From an uncultured Deferribacteraceae bacterium (GTDB lineage Bacteria; Chrysiogenota; Deferribacteres; Deferribacterales; Mucispirillaceae), in contig CAMRCY010000023.1 of assembly GCA_947041165.1 (NCBI GenBank), positions 1 through 34,636 on the forward strand: a DNA stretch of 34,636 bases, written 5' to 3'. Below, in pieces: positions 16,918 through 25,343 of the stretch. The notes beneath the pieces were generated by a model. The model was not told the DNA's origin. It saw only the letters and a list, made by a program, of their open reading frames with translations, and ran no database searches. The position numbers and the translations under genes were made by a program. Numbering within the stretch: the first letter of the stretch is position 1; every line of letters begins with the position of its first letter.

Positions 16918-17214
16918 ATGAGTACAACATACGGAGTAGCCACTGTAGTTTCTAGAAGTTATTTAGTTGAGCAAGCCCAAACCAATCTCCAGAAGGGTTT
17001 AGATAATGCGGGTCAACAATTAACTCAAGAGATTATGAAAAAGGTTGCACAAGAGGTTGCTAGCGTAAAGAGTGGCGCTGAGGCTGGCAAAGCTAATGTT
17101 GAAACTGGTGACAAAAAAGATCGTAACATTAAAAATAAAAAAAATGATAGAAAGAGATTAGGACAAAATAATCAATCTACAAAGGGCAACAGAATGCAGG
17201 ATATAACTGTATAG
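16918..17214 (+). CDS. Small helical protein of unknown function with basic tail
   Basis: The 98-residue protein has an N-terminal region (1-55) predicted to form one or two amphipathic helices and a very hydrophilic Lys/Asn/Asp tail (about 66-92). There is no signal peptide, membrane segment or cysteine. AAGGTGA lies 6 bases before ATG 16918, a good ribosome-binding site, which supports expression. The next gene begins 40 bases downstream. I do not recognise the family. The position after cheR and before two flagellar-cluster-type genes suggests a motility-associated role, but that is inference only. Confidence 0.6.
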   Translation: MSTTYGVATVVSRSYLVEQAQTNLQKGLDNAGQQLTQEIMKKVAQEVASVKSGAEAGKANVETGDKKDRNIKNKKNDRKRLGQNNQSTKGNRMQDITV

Positions 17215-17254
17215 ATTGCCTAGTACATAGTTTTATTATTAAGGATTGTGTAAA

Positions 17255-18043
17255 GTGGCAAGAAATATTTTTAAAATTTATTTCTGGTTTGATAATGATA
17301 TAAAAAGTTATTATGCAGAAGAGGTTTCAACAGATCCACTCGTTATCTATATGCCTAACTTTAACGAAAATTTACTTGATTACACAGCTAAAGTTAATAT
17401 GATAAATTTAGGTGATGCTGATAAAAAGTTATATAAGTTAGATCTGCTTGTTAACAGCAACTCTATGTATCAGTGTGATAATATAGTTGAAGAAAATATT
17501 GATGAATGGCAGAAAGATTTATCGATAGATTATAAAGATACTGCAGATATTGCTACTGTTAATGAATTAAATATCGTTGATTACGTGAACGTGGTTGACA
17601 ATATTAATAGATATGAAGGTGAGAGTTTAACGGCTACATTGAAGCAGGTTATATACGAAGATGTAGAGCAGAGTTCGATGATATTAAATTATATCACAGA
17701 AGTGAACCGTAAGCTTGATGAAGTTCTCTCTATTATTAGACCACCACTAGTTATTGATGGCAGTTTTAAAGTTCGTTCAATCTCAATATCATCAGAGTGG
17801 TTTATATTTCATTCAGATAAAGAGATTATAGATAATGCTATTATATTGATTTACATATCGATATACAACGACGGTGATAAACTGGTTTTTGCATCGTTAT
17901 GCAAAGTTAATATAATTAAAGGTTCTCGTGACAAAGGTTATATTTATATGGCTAACTACAAAGATATATCTGAGTCAATTAAAGATAGAGTTATAAAGTT
18001 TATTTTCTCAAAAGATCGAGAAAATTTAAAACAGTTAAAATAG
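17255..18043 (+). CDS. PilZ-like domain protein lacking canonical c-di-GMP motifs
   Basis: This is a 262-residue cytoplasmic protein. The C-terminal 100 residues run as beta strands and end in DISESIKDRVIKFIFSKDRE, which strongly resembles the closing helix of PilZ domains. The N-terminal half (about 1-155) is acidic and unrecognised. The c-di-GMP-binding motifs of typical PilZ domains, RxxxR and D/N-x-S-x-x-G, are not visible; the corresponding strand reads RSISISSEW. It is therefore more likely a structural or protein-binding PilZ relative than a c-di-GMP receptor. GTG 17255 is the preferred start, with AAGGA ending 9 bases upstream; an in-frame TTG at 17246 directly abuts that site. Confidence 0.6.
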   Translation: MARNIFKIYFWFDNDIKSYYAEEVSTDPLVIYMPNFNENLLDYTAKVNMINLGDADKKLYKLDLLVNSNSMYQCDNIVEENIDEWQKDLSIDYKDTADIATVNELNIVDYVNVVDNINRYEGESLTATLKQVIYEDVEQSSMILNYITEVNRKLDEVLSIIRPPLVIDGSFKVRSISISSEWFIFHSDKEIIDNAIILIYISIYNDGDKLVFASLCKVNIIKGSRDKGYIYMANYKDISESIKDRVIKFIFSKDRENLKQLK

Positions 18044-18048
18044 ATAAG

Positions 18049-18108
18049 TTTTATTTAGAGTTAGAGTTATATTTAGATTTTATATTTAGAGTTAGACTTT
18101 TATTTAGA
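18049..18108. repeat. Two tandem copies of a roughly 30-bp AT-rich unit
   Basis: TTTTATTTAGAGTTAGAGTT at 18049 is followed at 18078 by TTTTATATTTAGAGTTAGAC, giving units of 29 and 31 bases, both closing with ATTTAGA; a partial third follows. The repeat occupies most of the spacer between the PilZ-like gene and the next gene. Confidence 0.6.
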
Positions 18109-18147
18109 TTTAGATTAATCAATTAATTCAAATTAGGAAAAACAACC

Positions 18148-18570
18148 ATGGGATTAACATCACTTTTATTAATGTCATACTTTCTTGTTTTTATATTAAT
18201 ATTACTGATAGCCTCATTAATATTACGTATACGAAAAGTTGAAAGTAAGTTATTAAACTTTTCAGTAACAGAGGCGTATACTATCATGCAAAACATGTCA
18301 GAGATAGTGAAAGAGTCTGAAAGATTAGCTGAACAGTTAGATATAAAAATACGTGAGAAAGAGGCTATTTTAGAAGATGTTATCGATTTAATTGACTCAA
18401 AAATAATTAGATTTGATAGTGCCGTTAGTAAAAATAGAGAAGAGAAAGGTATTAGACAATCAATTATTTCACTTCATGAAGAGGGACATACATCTGCTGA
18501 TATCGCTCGTAAATTAAGCATTTCATTAACAGAAGTTCAAATCACATTAAATATAATTAATCGTAAGTAA
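18148..18570 (+). CDS. Membrane-anchored coiled-coil/HTH protein (DUF2802/DUF6115-like)
   Basis: The 140-residue protein has an N-terminal transmembrane helix (about 5-26), a coiled-coil middle (about 30-95) and a C-terminal helix-turn-helix-like segment (HEEGHTSADIARKLSIS, about 111-127). This three-part layout is that of small DUF2802/DUF6115-type proteins often found beside flagellar and chemotaxis genes. The HTH resembles resolvase-type helices and may serve in protein rather than DNA contact. AGGA lies upstream of ATG 18148. Family assignment is by recall of architecture and is tentative. Confidence 0.65.
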   Translation: MGLTSLLLMSYFLVFILILLIASLILRIRKVESKLLNFSVTEAYTIMQNMSEIVKESERLAEQLDIKIREKEAILEDVIDLIDSKIIRFDSAVSKNREEKGIRQSIISLHEEGHTSADIARKLSISLTEVQITLNIINRK

Positions 18571-19027
18571 TAATCTTACAGTTAATAATATGTTGTAGAT
18601 TATTGTAACCTTTACGAGTTTTAGATAATATTTTTCAACGGTAAAAGATGTCATGAGTGCACACCACTAGATCAATACTTTTATAAATTGTAAACACTTA
18701 TTGTAAACTATAAATATATATTATAAACTGCAAGCACATATTATGAGTGTATATAATCTGTAAATTTGGCAACAATAAAATATATTCTGAATGCATGAGG
18801 CGTGATCAACAATTTCATAAACATATGCAATCAACAACCTCTACAACAATAAATATGTTATCAATCTTTGATAACATGGTCAACACTTTCTGAAGCAGTA
18901 AACCTATTATAAATGTATATAATCTTTCCAATAATAAAATTCATTGTAAATTAATATAATTCGTGTTAATAATTAAATGTAATATATCACTATAGATATT
19001 TTATTATTTCAATAGTTTATAAGTATT
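18571..19027. other. AT-rich spacer with a perfect hairpin and decayed repeats
   Basis: No gene is apparent. A perfect hairpin at 18855-18877 has 10-base arms (ATGTTATCAA/TTGATAACAT) around a TCT loop; no T-run follows, so it is not a standard terminator and may be an operator or processed RNA element. The stretch 18685-18770 has several decayed echoes of ATTGTAAAC and ATTATAAAC, which look like an old tandem repeat. The promoter of the B12 operon should lie close to 19027 but could not be pinned down. Confidence 0.45.
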
Positions 19028-19226
19028 TAGGAGAAGGGAATTAGGTGATCGATAGATCAATTTAACGATTAAGCCTAAGCCGCCCAGCGACTGTATGTCT
19101 GACGAATATCCTGTTTAACATCACTGTCTGTTTTAACAGATGGGAAGATGAGGATTAGTAGGTTGAAGATAAGCCAGGAAACCTTGCCTAACTGCATATT
19201 GAATTAAGCTTCAACTAGGGAGGGGG
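19028..19226 (+). ncRNA. Cobalamin riboswitch controlling btuB
   Basis: The region has the ordered conserved elements of an adenosylcobalamin-type riboswitch: AGGGAA followed by GGTGA near 19035-19046, GCCGCCCAGCGACTGTA near 19079-19095, CACTG, TGGGAAG at 19141-19147, and the B12 box AAGCCAGGAAACCTTGCCT at 19171-19189. The expression platform follows. AAGC at 19207-19210 can pair with GCTT at 19226-19229, folding the AGGGAGGGGG ribosome-binding site (19217-19226) into a loop, which suggests control of translation initiation. The expected outcome is that bound B12 turns off the downstream btu operon. Exact ends are approximate. Confidence 0.92.
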
Positions 19227-19232
19227 CTTGAG

Positions 19233-21371
19233 ATGTTATTCCACTTTATTAAACTTGTTTATACTCAAATTTTAATTCTTATTTTTCTTTTCACATCCAA
19301 CTTTTTATTCGCTCAAGAGATTGCTACGTCAGATAATCTAACTAGTGGTGATAAATCATCTAATTCATCAAACTTAACATCAACTAATAACCGTGATAAA
19401 GACGATAATAAATCATCTATTTCGTCAAACTTAACATCAACTAATAATCGTGATAAAGACGATAATAAATCATCTAATTCATCAAACTTAACATCAACTA
19501 ATAACCGTGATAAAAATGATGATAAAACGAATGGTGCATCTGATGAAAGTAGTGTTAATGAAATTCTTGTAACTGGAAGCAGATTGTCATCACAAGCATC
19601 GGTTGATATGCCAGGTGTAAATATTATCACATCGGATGATATCGAAAATATTCAGCCAACGTCAGTTACATCGTTATTAAGAACATTGCCGTCAGTTAGT
19701 ATCACAGAGTACGGAGCAGGTAAAGCATCAACGATTAGATTACGAGGCGCATTATCGGAACATACATTAGTTATGGTTGATGGAGTTATCGTAAATGATC
19801 CAACAAATATCGGCAATGTTGCAGATTTATCAACACTATCGCTTGAGGATATTGAGAGGGTTGAGGTTATATCGGATTCTGTTTCATCAGTAGGTTTTGG
19901 AGGCATGGGTGGAGTCGTTAATATTGTTACAAAGAAGGGTGACGGCAAATTATCTGCAACTGTGCATTTAGATACATCTGTGTTCCTTGACGAATTTAAT
20001 GGTGGTGCATCGATTGGTGCTGGTAACGATAATTTCAGTTATAAAGTATCTTACTCTAAACTTTATGTTGATGCGATGAGTGTGTTAACAAATACAGCTA
20101 ACGATAATGATCCTGAGATAGATGCTACAAGTCGTGATAATGTTGTGATAAAAATTGCCTTTCAACCTATACAACATTTTAAAAATGAGTTCGTATTAAA
20201 TTATGTAGATATGTTTGCAGATATAGATGGTGGTGGATCTCCTAACGGTGACAATCCAGAATTTACACAAGGATCAAATCGAGTTGCCACAAAATATACC
20301 ACAAGTTACCTTATCAAGGATATGTTTGAACCTAAGTTATCGTTTTATTATACATACAACCAACGAGAATATAGGGATTCATTTTCAAACTCAAGTTTTG
20401 TGTTTAGGAATAACGATTATATTTCTCATTCAGCTGGTGTTGATTTTGAGACGAATATTAAAATCAAAAAGTTGTTTAAAATTTTAGTTGGAACGAGTTA
20501 TCAATTTAATATGATGGATTTACGAACAGAAGAATCGGTATTTTCAGCTGGTAACGAAGTTTACGATGAAAGGCTAGATATTGATGGAAAAATATTATCA
20601 CGGTTCTCTGTTTTCAGTGAAGCACAAGCTTATCTATTTGATTCTTTAACATTAAAATTATCAGGCAGAGTTGACAACAGTGGTGGTTCAGATTTTTTTG
20701 GCACATATAAGGTTTCGGCTTTATACAACTTAAAATATCTTAGAACTAAATTTAGAGGTACAGTTGGAACAGGTTACAATCCTGCATCTTTGTTTCAGTT
20801 ATTTGATCCTATATATGGCAACAGAGGTTTAGAGGATGAAAAATCTTTCGGCTATCAAGTAGGTGTTTTGTCAGAGATTGTGAAAGAGATATTATTTTTG
20901 TCGATAGATTTTTATGATAACTACTATAAGAATTTAATTGATGGATCGTCAGGTGTATATGAGAATGCTGGTGATGTTCGGATTTATGGAGTTGAGGTTG
21001 CAGGAGAGTATTATCCAATAGATACTATAGCAATCAAGTTAGGTTATGTATATAGTTTTCCGTATGATAAATCTAAGCAGAAAGAGATGTTGCGTGTTCC
21101 AAATAATAAAGTTACTGGTTCATTTTTCTGGGAGATAATTTCAGGTTTACATGTCGGTGCTGAAATCGCATATGTTGGTGAAAGATATGATTCTGGATAT
21201 ATTATTTTAGATGATTATTTTTTATTAAATCTTAATGCAAGATATAAGTTGAATGATAATATAGAGTTAATTCTTAAAGGAACAAATGTAACAAATGCAG
21301 ATTATGAAGAAGCGTTGGGTTATGAAAGTTATGGTGCTAGAGTTTATTTTGGAGCTAAGTTTAAAATTTAA
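19233..21371 (+). CDS. btuB: TonB-dependent outer-membrane cobalamin receptor BtuB
   Basis: The 712-residue protein has a signal peptide (cleavage near A27), a low-complexity stretch, a TonB box EILVTG at 110-115, a plug domain (about 124-235) with TIRLRG and MVDGV, and a 22-strand-type beta-barrel to the C-terminus. The assignment to cobalamin rests on the riboswitch just upstream and the btuFCD genes downstream. The segment at 47-98 contains three copies of a 19-residue unit beginning NLTSTNNRDK, rich in Ser, Asn and Asp, which places the TonB box unusually far from the mature N-terminus. A strong ribosome-binding site, AGGGAGGGGG, precedes ATG 19233. Confidence 0.92.
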   Translation: MLFHFIKLVYTQILILIFLFTSNFLFAQEIATSDNLTSGDKSSNSSNLTSTNNRDKDDNKSSISSNLTSTNNRDKDDNKSSNSSNLTSTNNRDKNDDKTNGASDESSVNEILVTGSRLSSQASVDMPGVNIITSDDIENIQPTSVTSLLRTLPSVSITEYGAGKASTIRLRGALSEHTLVMVDGVIVNDPTNIGNVADLSTLSLEDIERVEVISDSVSSVGFGGMGGVVNIVTKKGDGKLSATVHLDTSVFLDEFNGGASIGAGNDNFSYKVSYSKLYVDAMSVLTNTANDNDPEIDATSRDNVVIKIAFQPIQHFKNEFVLNYVDMFADIDGGGSPNGDNPEFTQGSNRVATKYTTSYLIKDMFEPKLSFYYTYNQREYRDSFSNSSFVFRNNDYISHSAGVDFETNIKIKKLFKILVGTSYQFNMMDLRTEESVFSAGNEVYDERLDIDGKILSRFSVFSEAQAYLFDSLTLKLSGRVDNSGGSDFFGTYKVSALYNLKYLRTKFRGTVGTGYNPASLFQLFDPIYGNRGLEDEKSFGYQVGVLSEIVKEILFLSIDFYDNYYKNLIDGSSGVYENAGDVRIYGVEVAGEYYPIDTIAIKLGYVYSFPYDKSKQKEMLRVPNNKVTGSFFWEIISGLHVGAEIAYVGERYDSGYIILDDYFLLNLNARYKLNDNIELILKGTNVTNADYEEALGYESYGARVYFGAKFKI
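19371..19526 (+). repeat. 57-bp in-frame tandem repeat within btuB
   Basis: Units start at 19371, 19428 and 19485, each beginning AACTTAACATCAACTAATAA; the third diverges at its end. The 57-base period encodes 19 residues, so copy-number change would keep the frame. It lengthens the spacer between the signal peptide and the TonB box of the receptor. Confidence 0.9.
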
Positions 21372-21440
21372 CAAAGCTTCAATCAAGTTGCATCAGATTA
21401 TTAGATATGAAAGTGTACGCAATATATATGGGGATATCGT

Positions 21441-22103
21441 ATGTTGACTAGAGGTTTAGTTTTATCAAGTGTAGTATCATTAATGCTCCATACTGGTGTG
21501 CTTGTGACGTATACAAATTTAACTGCTGATAAGTTGGGAGATAATGTGAATGACATTATCGAGATAACTTTTGTTGCAAAAGAGAGTAGTGTTGCTGACA
21601 GTATCAAAACTAAAAAAAGTGTAGCTGTTAAAAAGAAGAGTAAAAAAATAAATGAAAATATAGATCACGAAATTGATAAAAAAGAAGTTAGCGAGATCCC
21701 TAAAGAAGTTGTAAAAAAAGAACTGATAGAGAAACAAGAAGATGAAAAGTTAGTTGAACAGTTAAATGAAAGTTTAGATAAAGCAGAGCCTAGTGAGGAT
21801 ATTTCTAACAGTATTGATAGCCAGCAAGCATCTAAGGATTCGGTAATAAAAAAAAGTGACAAAGGATATTATATACCAAAACCTGAGTATCCAAATCTTG
21901 CACGCAAACGAAGTTACGAGGGTGTAAGTAAATTTAGAATTATTCTTAATGATAATTTAGAGGTGAAAGAAGTAATATTGCTTTCATCATCTGGGTATAA
22001 TATTTTAGATAGAGCAGCTAGAAAATCAATTGAGAACGGAAAGTATAATGTCGATAAAAAAGAGTTAGAGATAGCGATAAGGTTTAGTTTAGATGATTTA
22101 TAA
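21441..22103 (+). CDS. tonB: TonB-family energy transducer
   Basis: TonB passes inner-membrane proton-motive energy to outer-membrane receptors. The 220-residue protein has an N-terminal membrane anchor (about 5-25), a long charged Lys/Glu linker (about 50-140) in place of the usual Pro-rich spacer, and a C-terminal TonB domain. The latter shows PEYPNLARKRSYEG followed by F-R-I-I-L-N-D-N-L and S-S-G-Y-N-I-L-D-R-A-A. GGGGAT lies about 6 bases before ATG 21441. Its place directly after btuB suggests a transducer dedicated to B12 uptake. ExbB and ExbD are not in the window. Confidence 0.9.
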   Translation: MLTRGLVLSSVVSLMLHTGVLVTYTNLTADKLGDNVNDIIEITFVAKESSVADSIKTKKSVAVKKKSKKINENIDHEIDKKEVSEIPKEVVKKELIEKQEDEKLVEQLNESLDKAEPSEDISNSIDSQQASKDSVIKKSDKGYYIPKPEYPNLARKRSYEGVSKFRIILNDNLEVKEVILLSSSGYNILDRAARKSIENGKYNVDKKELEIAIRFSLDDL

Positions 22104-22133
22104 AAGTTTAAATATTTTATGTGTTGGTGTTAT

Positions 22134-23054
22134 ATGAGTATTAGAAAAAACAAGTTAAGAAGTTTTTTAAAAGCTACAATTATAATTTTATTAATATTGT
22201 TATCGACATTTTTTTTATATTTGTTTTTAAACAGTTATGGGTTATTAAAAAATATATCGAACACTCGTGATAGTGCGATTGGTTCTGAACGAATAGTATC
22301 TTTTGGGCCAAGCATAACAGAAACAGTTTATGCGTTAGGATTAGAAGATAGACTTGTTGGCAATACCGATTACTGCAAATATCCTGAGGCTGCAAAATCT
22401 ATCACAAAGATCGGTGCACATGCAGATATGAATTATGAGCTTTTAATGGCGTTAAATGTGGATAAGGCTATTGTATATTCGTGGAATGATAAACATAAAT
22501 CTGTGTTAGAAAATTTAGGTATTAAATATTTGGTAGTAGATCATTCATCTATCAAAAGTATTATGCAATCTATCACTGATATAGGAAGTGAGTTTGGTAA
22601 GGACGCAGAAGCTAAGCTACTTTTAGATAATATTACAAGACGAGTTGAAGTTGCAACTTGTGATAATAAAAGTTATAAACCGAGGGTGTTACTTGTTGTG
22701 CATAGGGATATCGATTTTGGTGGAATGTCTAATATAACGGTTGTAGGTAGCGATATCTATTTTAGAGATTTAATTGATTTAGCGGGTGGTATAAATGTTT
22801 TTGGAGAGGCGAATGCTGCGTATCCGATCATAGATATGGAAGCTGTAGTTAGATCTAATCCAGATATAATTATAGAGATTCTTGTGAAATATAATGAGAA
22901 AGATTTATCTCTTAAAAATTGGTTAAAGGTACAAGATATAAATGCTGTAAAGAACGGTGCGGTACATTTTTTTAATGTTGAAGATGCATCAATACCAGGT
23001 CCAAGATTTGTAGATACATTAGAAAAGATGACATCAATAATTTGTTCTAGATAG
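22134..23054 (+). CDS. btuF: Cobalamin ABC transporter substrate-binding protein BtuF
   Basis: This is a periplasmic binding protein of the BtuF/FhuD class that hands corrinoid to the BtuCD importer. An N-terminal hydrophobic helix (about 14-32) serves as signal or membrane anchor; there is no lipobox Cys. The opening of lobe 1 reads ERIVSFGPSITETVYALGL, characteristic of this family, and the two lobes are joined by a long helix. ATG 22134 is chosen over the in-frame ATG 22119 because it gives a normal basic n-region, and no ribosome-binding site precedes 22119. The gene belongs to the riboswitch-controlled operon. Confidence 0.9.
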   Translation: MSIRKNKLRSFLKATIIILLILLSTFFLYLFLNSYGLLKNISNTRDSAIGSERIVSFGPSITETVYALGLEDRLVGNTDYCKYPEAAKSITKIGAHADMNYELLMALNVDKAIVYSWNDKHKSVLENLGIKYLVVDHSSIKSIMQSITDIGSEFGKDAEAKLLLDNITRRVEVATCDNKSYKPRVLLVVHRDIDFGGMSNITVVGSDIYFRDLIDLAGGINVFGEANAAYPIIDMEAVVRSNPDIIIEILVKYNEKDLSLKNWLKVQDINAVKNGAVHFFNVEDASIPGPRFVDTLEKMTSIICSR

Positions 23055-23073
23055 TGTTGGAGATAAAAAGTTT

Positions 23074-23838
23074 ATGTTAGAGATAAAAAATATAGGTTAC
23101 AGCGTCGGTGAGAAGGAGATCATTAAAGATATTTCTTTCTCAGTTAACGATGGCGATATTGTATCGATCATAGGTGCAAATGGTTCTGGCAAATCTACTC
23201 TTATGAAAGTTATATCAAATATGATAAAGGCTAAAAGTGGCGAGGTTATTTTATTTAATAAACGAGTGATAGATTATAAACGTATTGATATCGCAAAAGT
23301 GATGTCATATCTTTCACAGATCAATGATGTGTTTATAAACTTAACGGTTGAGAGTGTTGTGTTGTCAGGCAGGTATCCATATTTTTCAAGATTAAGTTCG
23401 GTTAAGAAAATAGATATGGATATTGTAGAGAAGATGATGGATCTAACAAATATAACGGATATGCGTTATAGAAAAATATCATCATTAAGTGGTGGTGAAA
23501 GACAGAGAGTTTTTATAGCATCATCTCTAGCACAAGAAGCTAAAATAATTTTACTTGATGAGCCTACAGTATATTTAGATCCACGAAGCAATCAAGAAAT
23601 TTTTGATCTGCTTAAACGGTTGAATAAAGATGAGGGAATAACTATTGTGATTGTTAGTCACGATATAAATAATTTATTATTACTAAACTCTAGGTTTATC
23701 GGTTTACGAAATGGAGAAATTCTTTTTAAGAGAGAAAGCAATCAGATTACGGATAAAGATTTGAATGATCTTTATGAGTATAAATTCAACTATGTACATC
23801 ATCCGAAAGCAATAAACAATATCCAACTTTTACCTTGA
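23074..23838 (+). CDS. btuD: Cobalamin ABC transporter ATPase BtuD
   Basis: This is the 254-residue ATP-binding subunit of the cobalamin importer. Walker A GANGSGKST is at 34-42, the Q-loop Gln at 82, signature LSGGERQR at 138-145, Walker B IILLDEP at 158-164 with E163, and the switch His at 196. These match the BtuD/FecE/FhuC family. A GGAG lies about 11 bases before ATG 23074. Family alone would also permit a siderophore ATPase; the operon and riboswitch point to cobalamin. Confidence 0.92.
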   Translation: MLEIKNIGYSVGEKEIIKDISFSVNDGDIVSIIGANGSGKSTLMKVISNMIKAKSGEVILFNKRVIDYKRIDIAKVMSYLSQINDVFINLTVESVVLSGRYPYFSRLSSVKKIDMDIVEKMMDLTNITDMRYRKISSLSGGERQRVFIASSLAQEAKIILLDEPTVYLDPRSNQEIFDLLKRLNKDEGITIVIVSHDINNLLLLNSRFIGLRNGEILFKRESNQITDKDLNDLYEYKFNYVHHPKAINNIQLLP

Positions 23839-23905
23839 TGGTTTTGTTAGTTTTAGTTATAGATCAGTTGATTGAAAATAATTAGTAGAGAGAATAAATT
23901 AAATT

Positions 23906-24880
23906 ATGCGATTATATATTACCATTTTATTAACCTTAATCATATCTGTATCGATTTTATTATCAGCAGTTTTTATAGGTTCAGATTATAGTTCGTTGGT
24001 AGATAAAATAACTTCAGAACAGTTAAGAAGCATAATTATCAACGTCCGTTTACCGAGAGTAATCGCCTCATTTTTTATAGGTGGAATTTTAGCGTTAGGT
24101 GGTTTAGTTTTTCAATCGTTATTTAGAAACCCACTTGCAACGCCGTATACTTTAGGTTCAGCATCAGGAGCATCATTCGGTGCAGCACTTTATTATGCAT
24201 TGGGCATGAGTTCTATTTTTCCAACTTTATATGGTGCTCCGATATTCACATTTTTAGGAGCATTTTTAACGGTTATAGTTGTGAGTTTAGTATCAAGGGC
24301 GTCACGAGATAATAATATTGTATTGTTGATGGGTGTTGCGTTATCGTTTATATTTTCAAGTTTAATAATGTTTATACAATATGTTACAGATCTTCACCTG
24401 TCGCAACAGTTACTACGTTTCACATTTGGAGCGATGGACGGGATAACATATTCACATTTAATTTTATTATTTCCAGTCTGTGCGATCACGTTTTTTATTA
24501 TTGTATCATTTAGACGAGAGATAAATATGATATCAATATCAGATGAGTTCGCATCAAGCAGAGGAGTGAATGTTGATAATATTAAAATCACATTATATAT
24601 AGTTGTGTCAATTATGATAGGCACGGTGGTATCAATTGCAGGTCCTATAGGATTTGTAGGAATGATGATCCCACATATAATGCGAAGTTTTTTAGGATCA
24701 GACAGTAAATATTTTATTTATATGACGTTCATTGTTGGTGGATTATTTTTAACGATATGCGATACGGTATCGAGGATAATTATTTCACCGATACAACTAC
24801 CAGTGGGAATTGTCACATCAATGATCGGAGGAACATTTTTTATATTTCTACTAATCAATAATATCAGAAGATCTAATTGA
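23906..24880 (+). CDS. btuC: Cobalamin ABC transporter permease BtuC (FecCD family)
   Basis: This is the 324-residue polytopic inner-membrane permease of the FecCD family, with about nine to ten transmembrane helices. Typical sequences include RLPRVIASFFIGGILALGG near residues 48-66, FRNPLATPYTLG and GPIGFVGMMIPHIMR, the latter part of the coupling region contacting BtuD. The ribosome-binding site is weak (GAGAG, distant). It is the last gene of the B12 operon, 67 bases after btuD. Confidence 0.93.
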   Translation: MRLYITILLTLIISVSILLSAVFIGSDYSSLVDKITSEQLRSIIINVRLPRVIASFFIGGILALGGLVFQSLFRNPLATPYTLGSASGASFGAALYYALGMSSIFPTLYGAPIFTFLGAFLTVIVVSLVSRASRDNNIVLLMGVALSFIFSSLIMFIQYVTDLHLSQQLLRFTFGAMDGITYSHLILLFPVCAITFFIIVSFRREINMISISDEFASSRGVNVDNIKITLYIVVSIMIGTVVSIAGPIGFVGMMIPHIMRSFLGSDSKYFIYMTFIVGGLFLTICDTVSRIIISPIQLPVGIVTSMIGGTFFIFLLINNIRRSN

Positions 24881-25343
24881 GAATTTCTGTATAAACGAAT
24901 AGTAAGGGATCAATGGGTAAACAGCTCTCAAATAATTGTCAAATAGTTAACAAATTTCATTATCTAGTTACACATAAAAATCTTAAAATCAAAGTACGTC
25001 ATTATTAAATTGTTTATGAATTGAAAGTTTCATACTCTTGATGTATTATGATTTTATTAGCTTGACCACCACATAATTATAGAGTAGAAACAAGTGATAA
25101 TAAAATCAAAACCCTTCTATAAATCATCGCTGTTTCTCATCATATATTATATATCAAAATAATATATGTTTTCATATCGTGGTTATTCCTATATCATAAG
25201 AGAAATTTTAAAACAGTAGCAATTTAAAACTTGAGTGGTGTACAGATTTAATATTAATAAAATTAAATTAGAAACCAATTGAATTTATTTTTAATTATGG
25301 TTTTTACAATTATTGTTACATAAAATAATGGAGATTACAAAAA
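24881..25343. other. Intergenic region with two inverted repeats before pyk
   Basis: No gene is visible in this 463-base gap. A long-spaced inverted repeat at 25049-25108 has perfect 11-base arms (TGATTTTATTA/TAATAAAATCA), extended by GCTTG/CAAG with a small bulge. A compact perfect hairpin at 25141-25168 has 10-base arms (CATATATTAT/ATAATATATG) and is followed by TTTT, making it a possible but A/T-only terminator for the btu operon. The pyk ribosome-binding site GGAG is at 25331-25334. No confident promoter was found. Confidence 0.45.
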
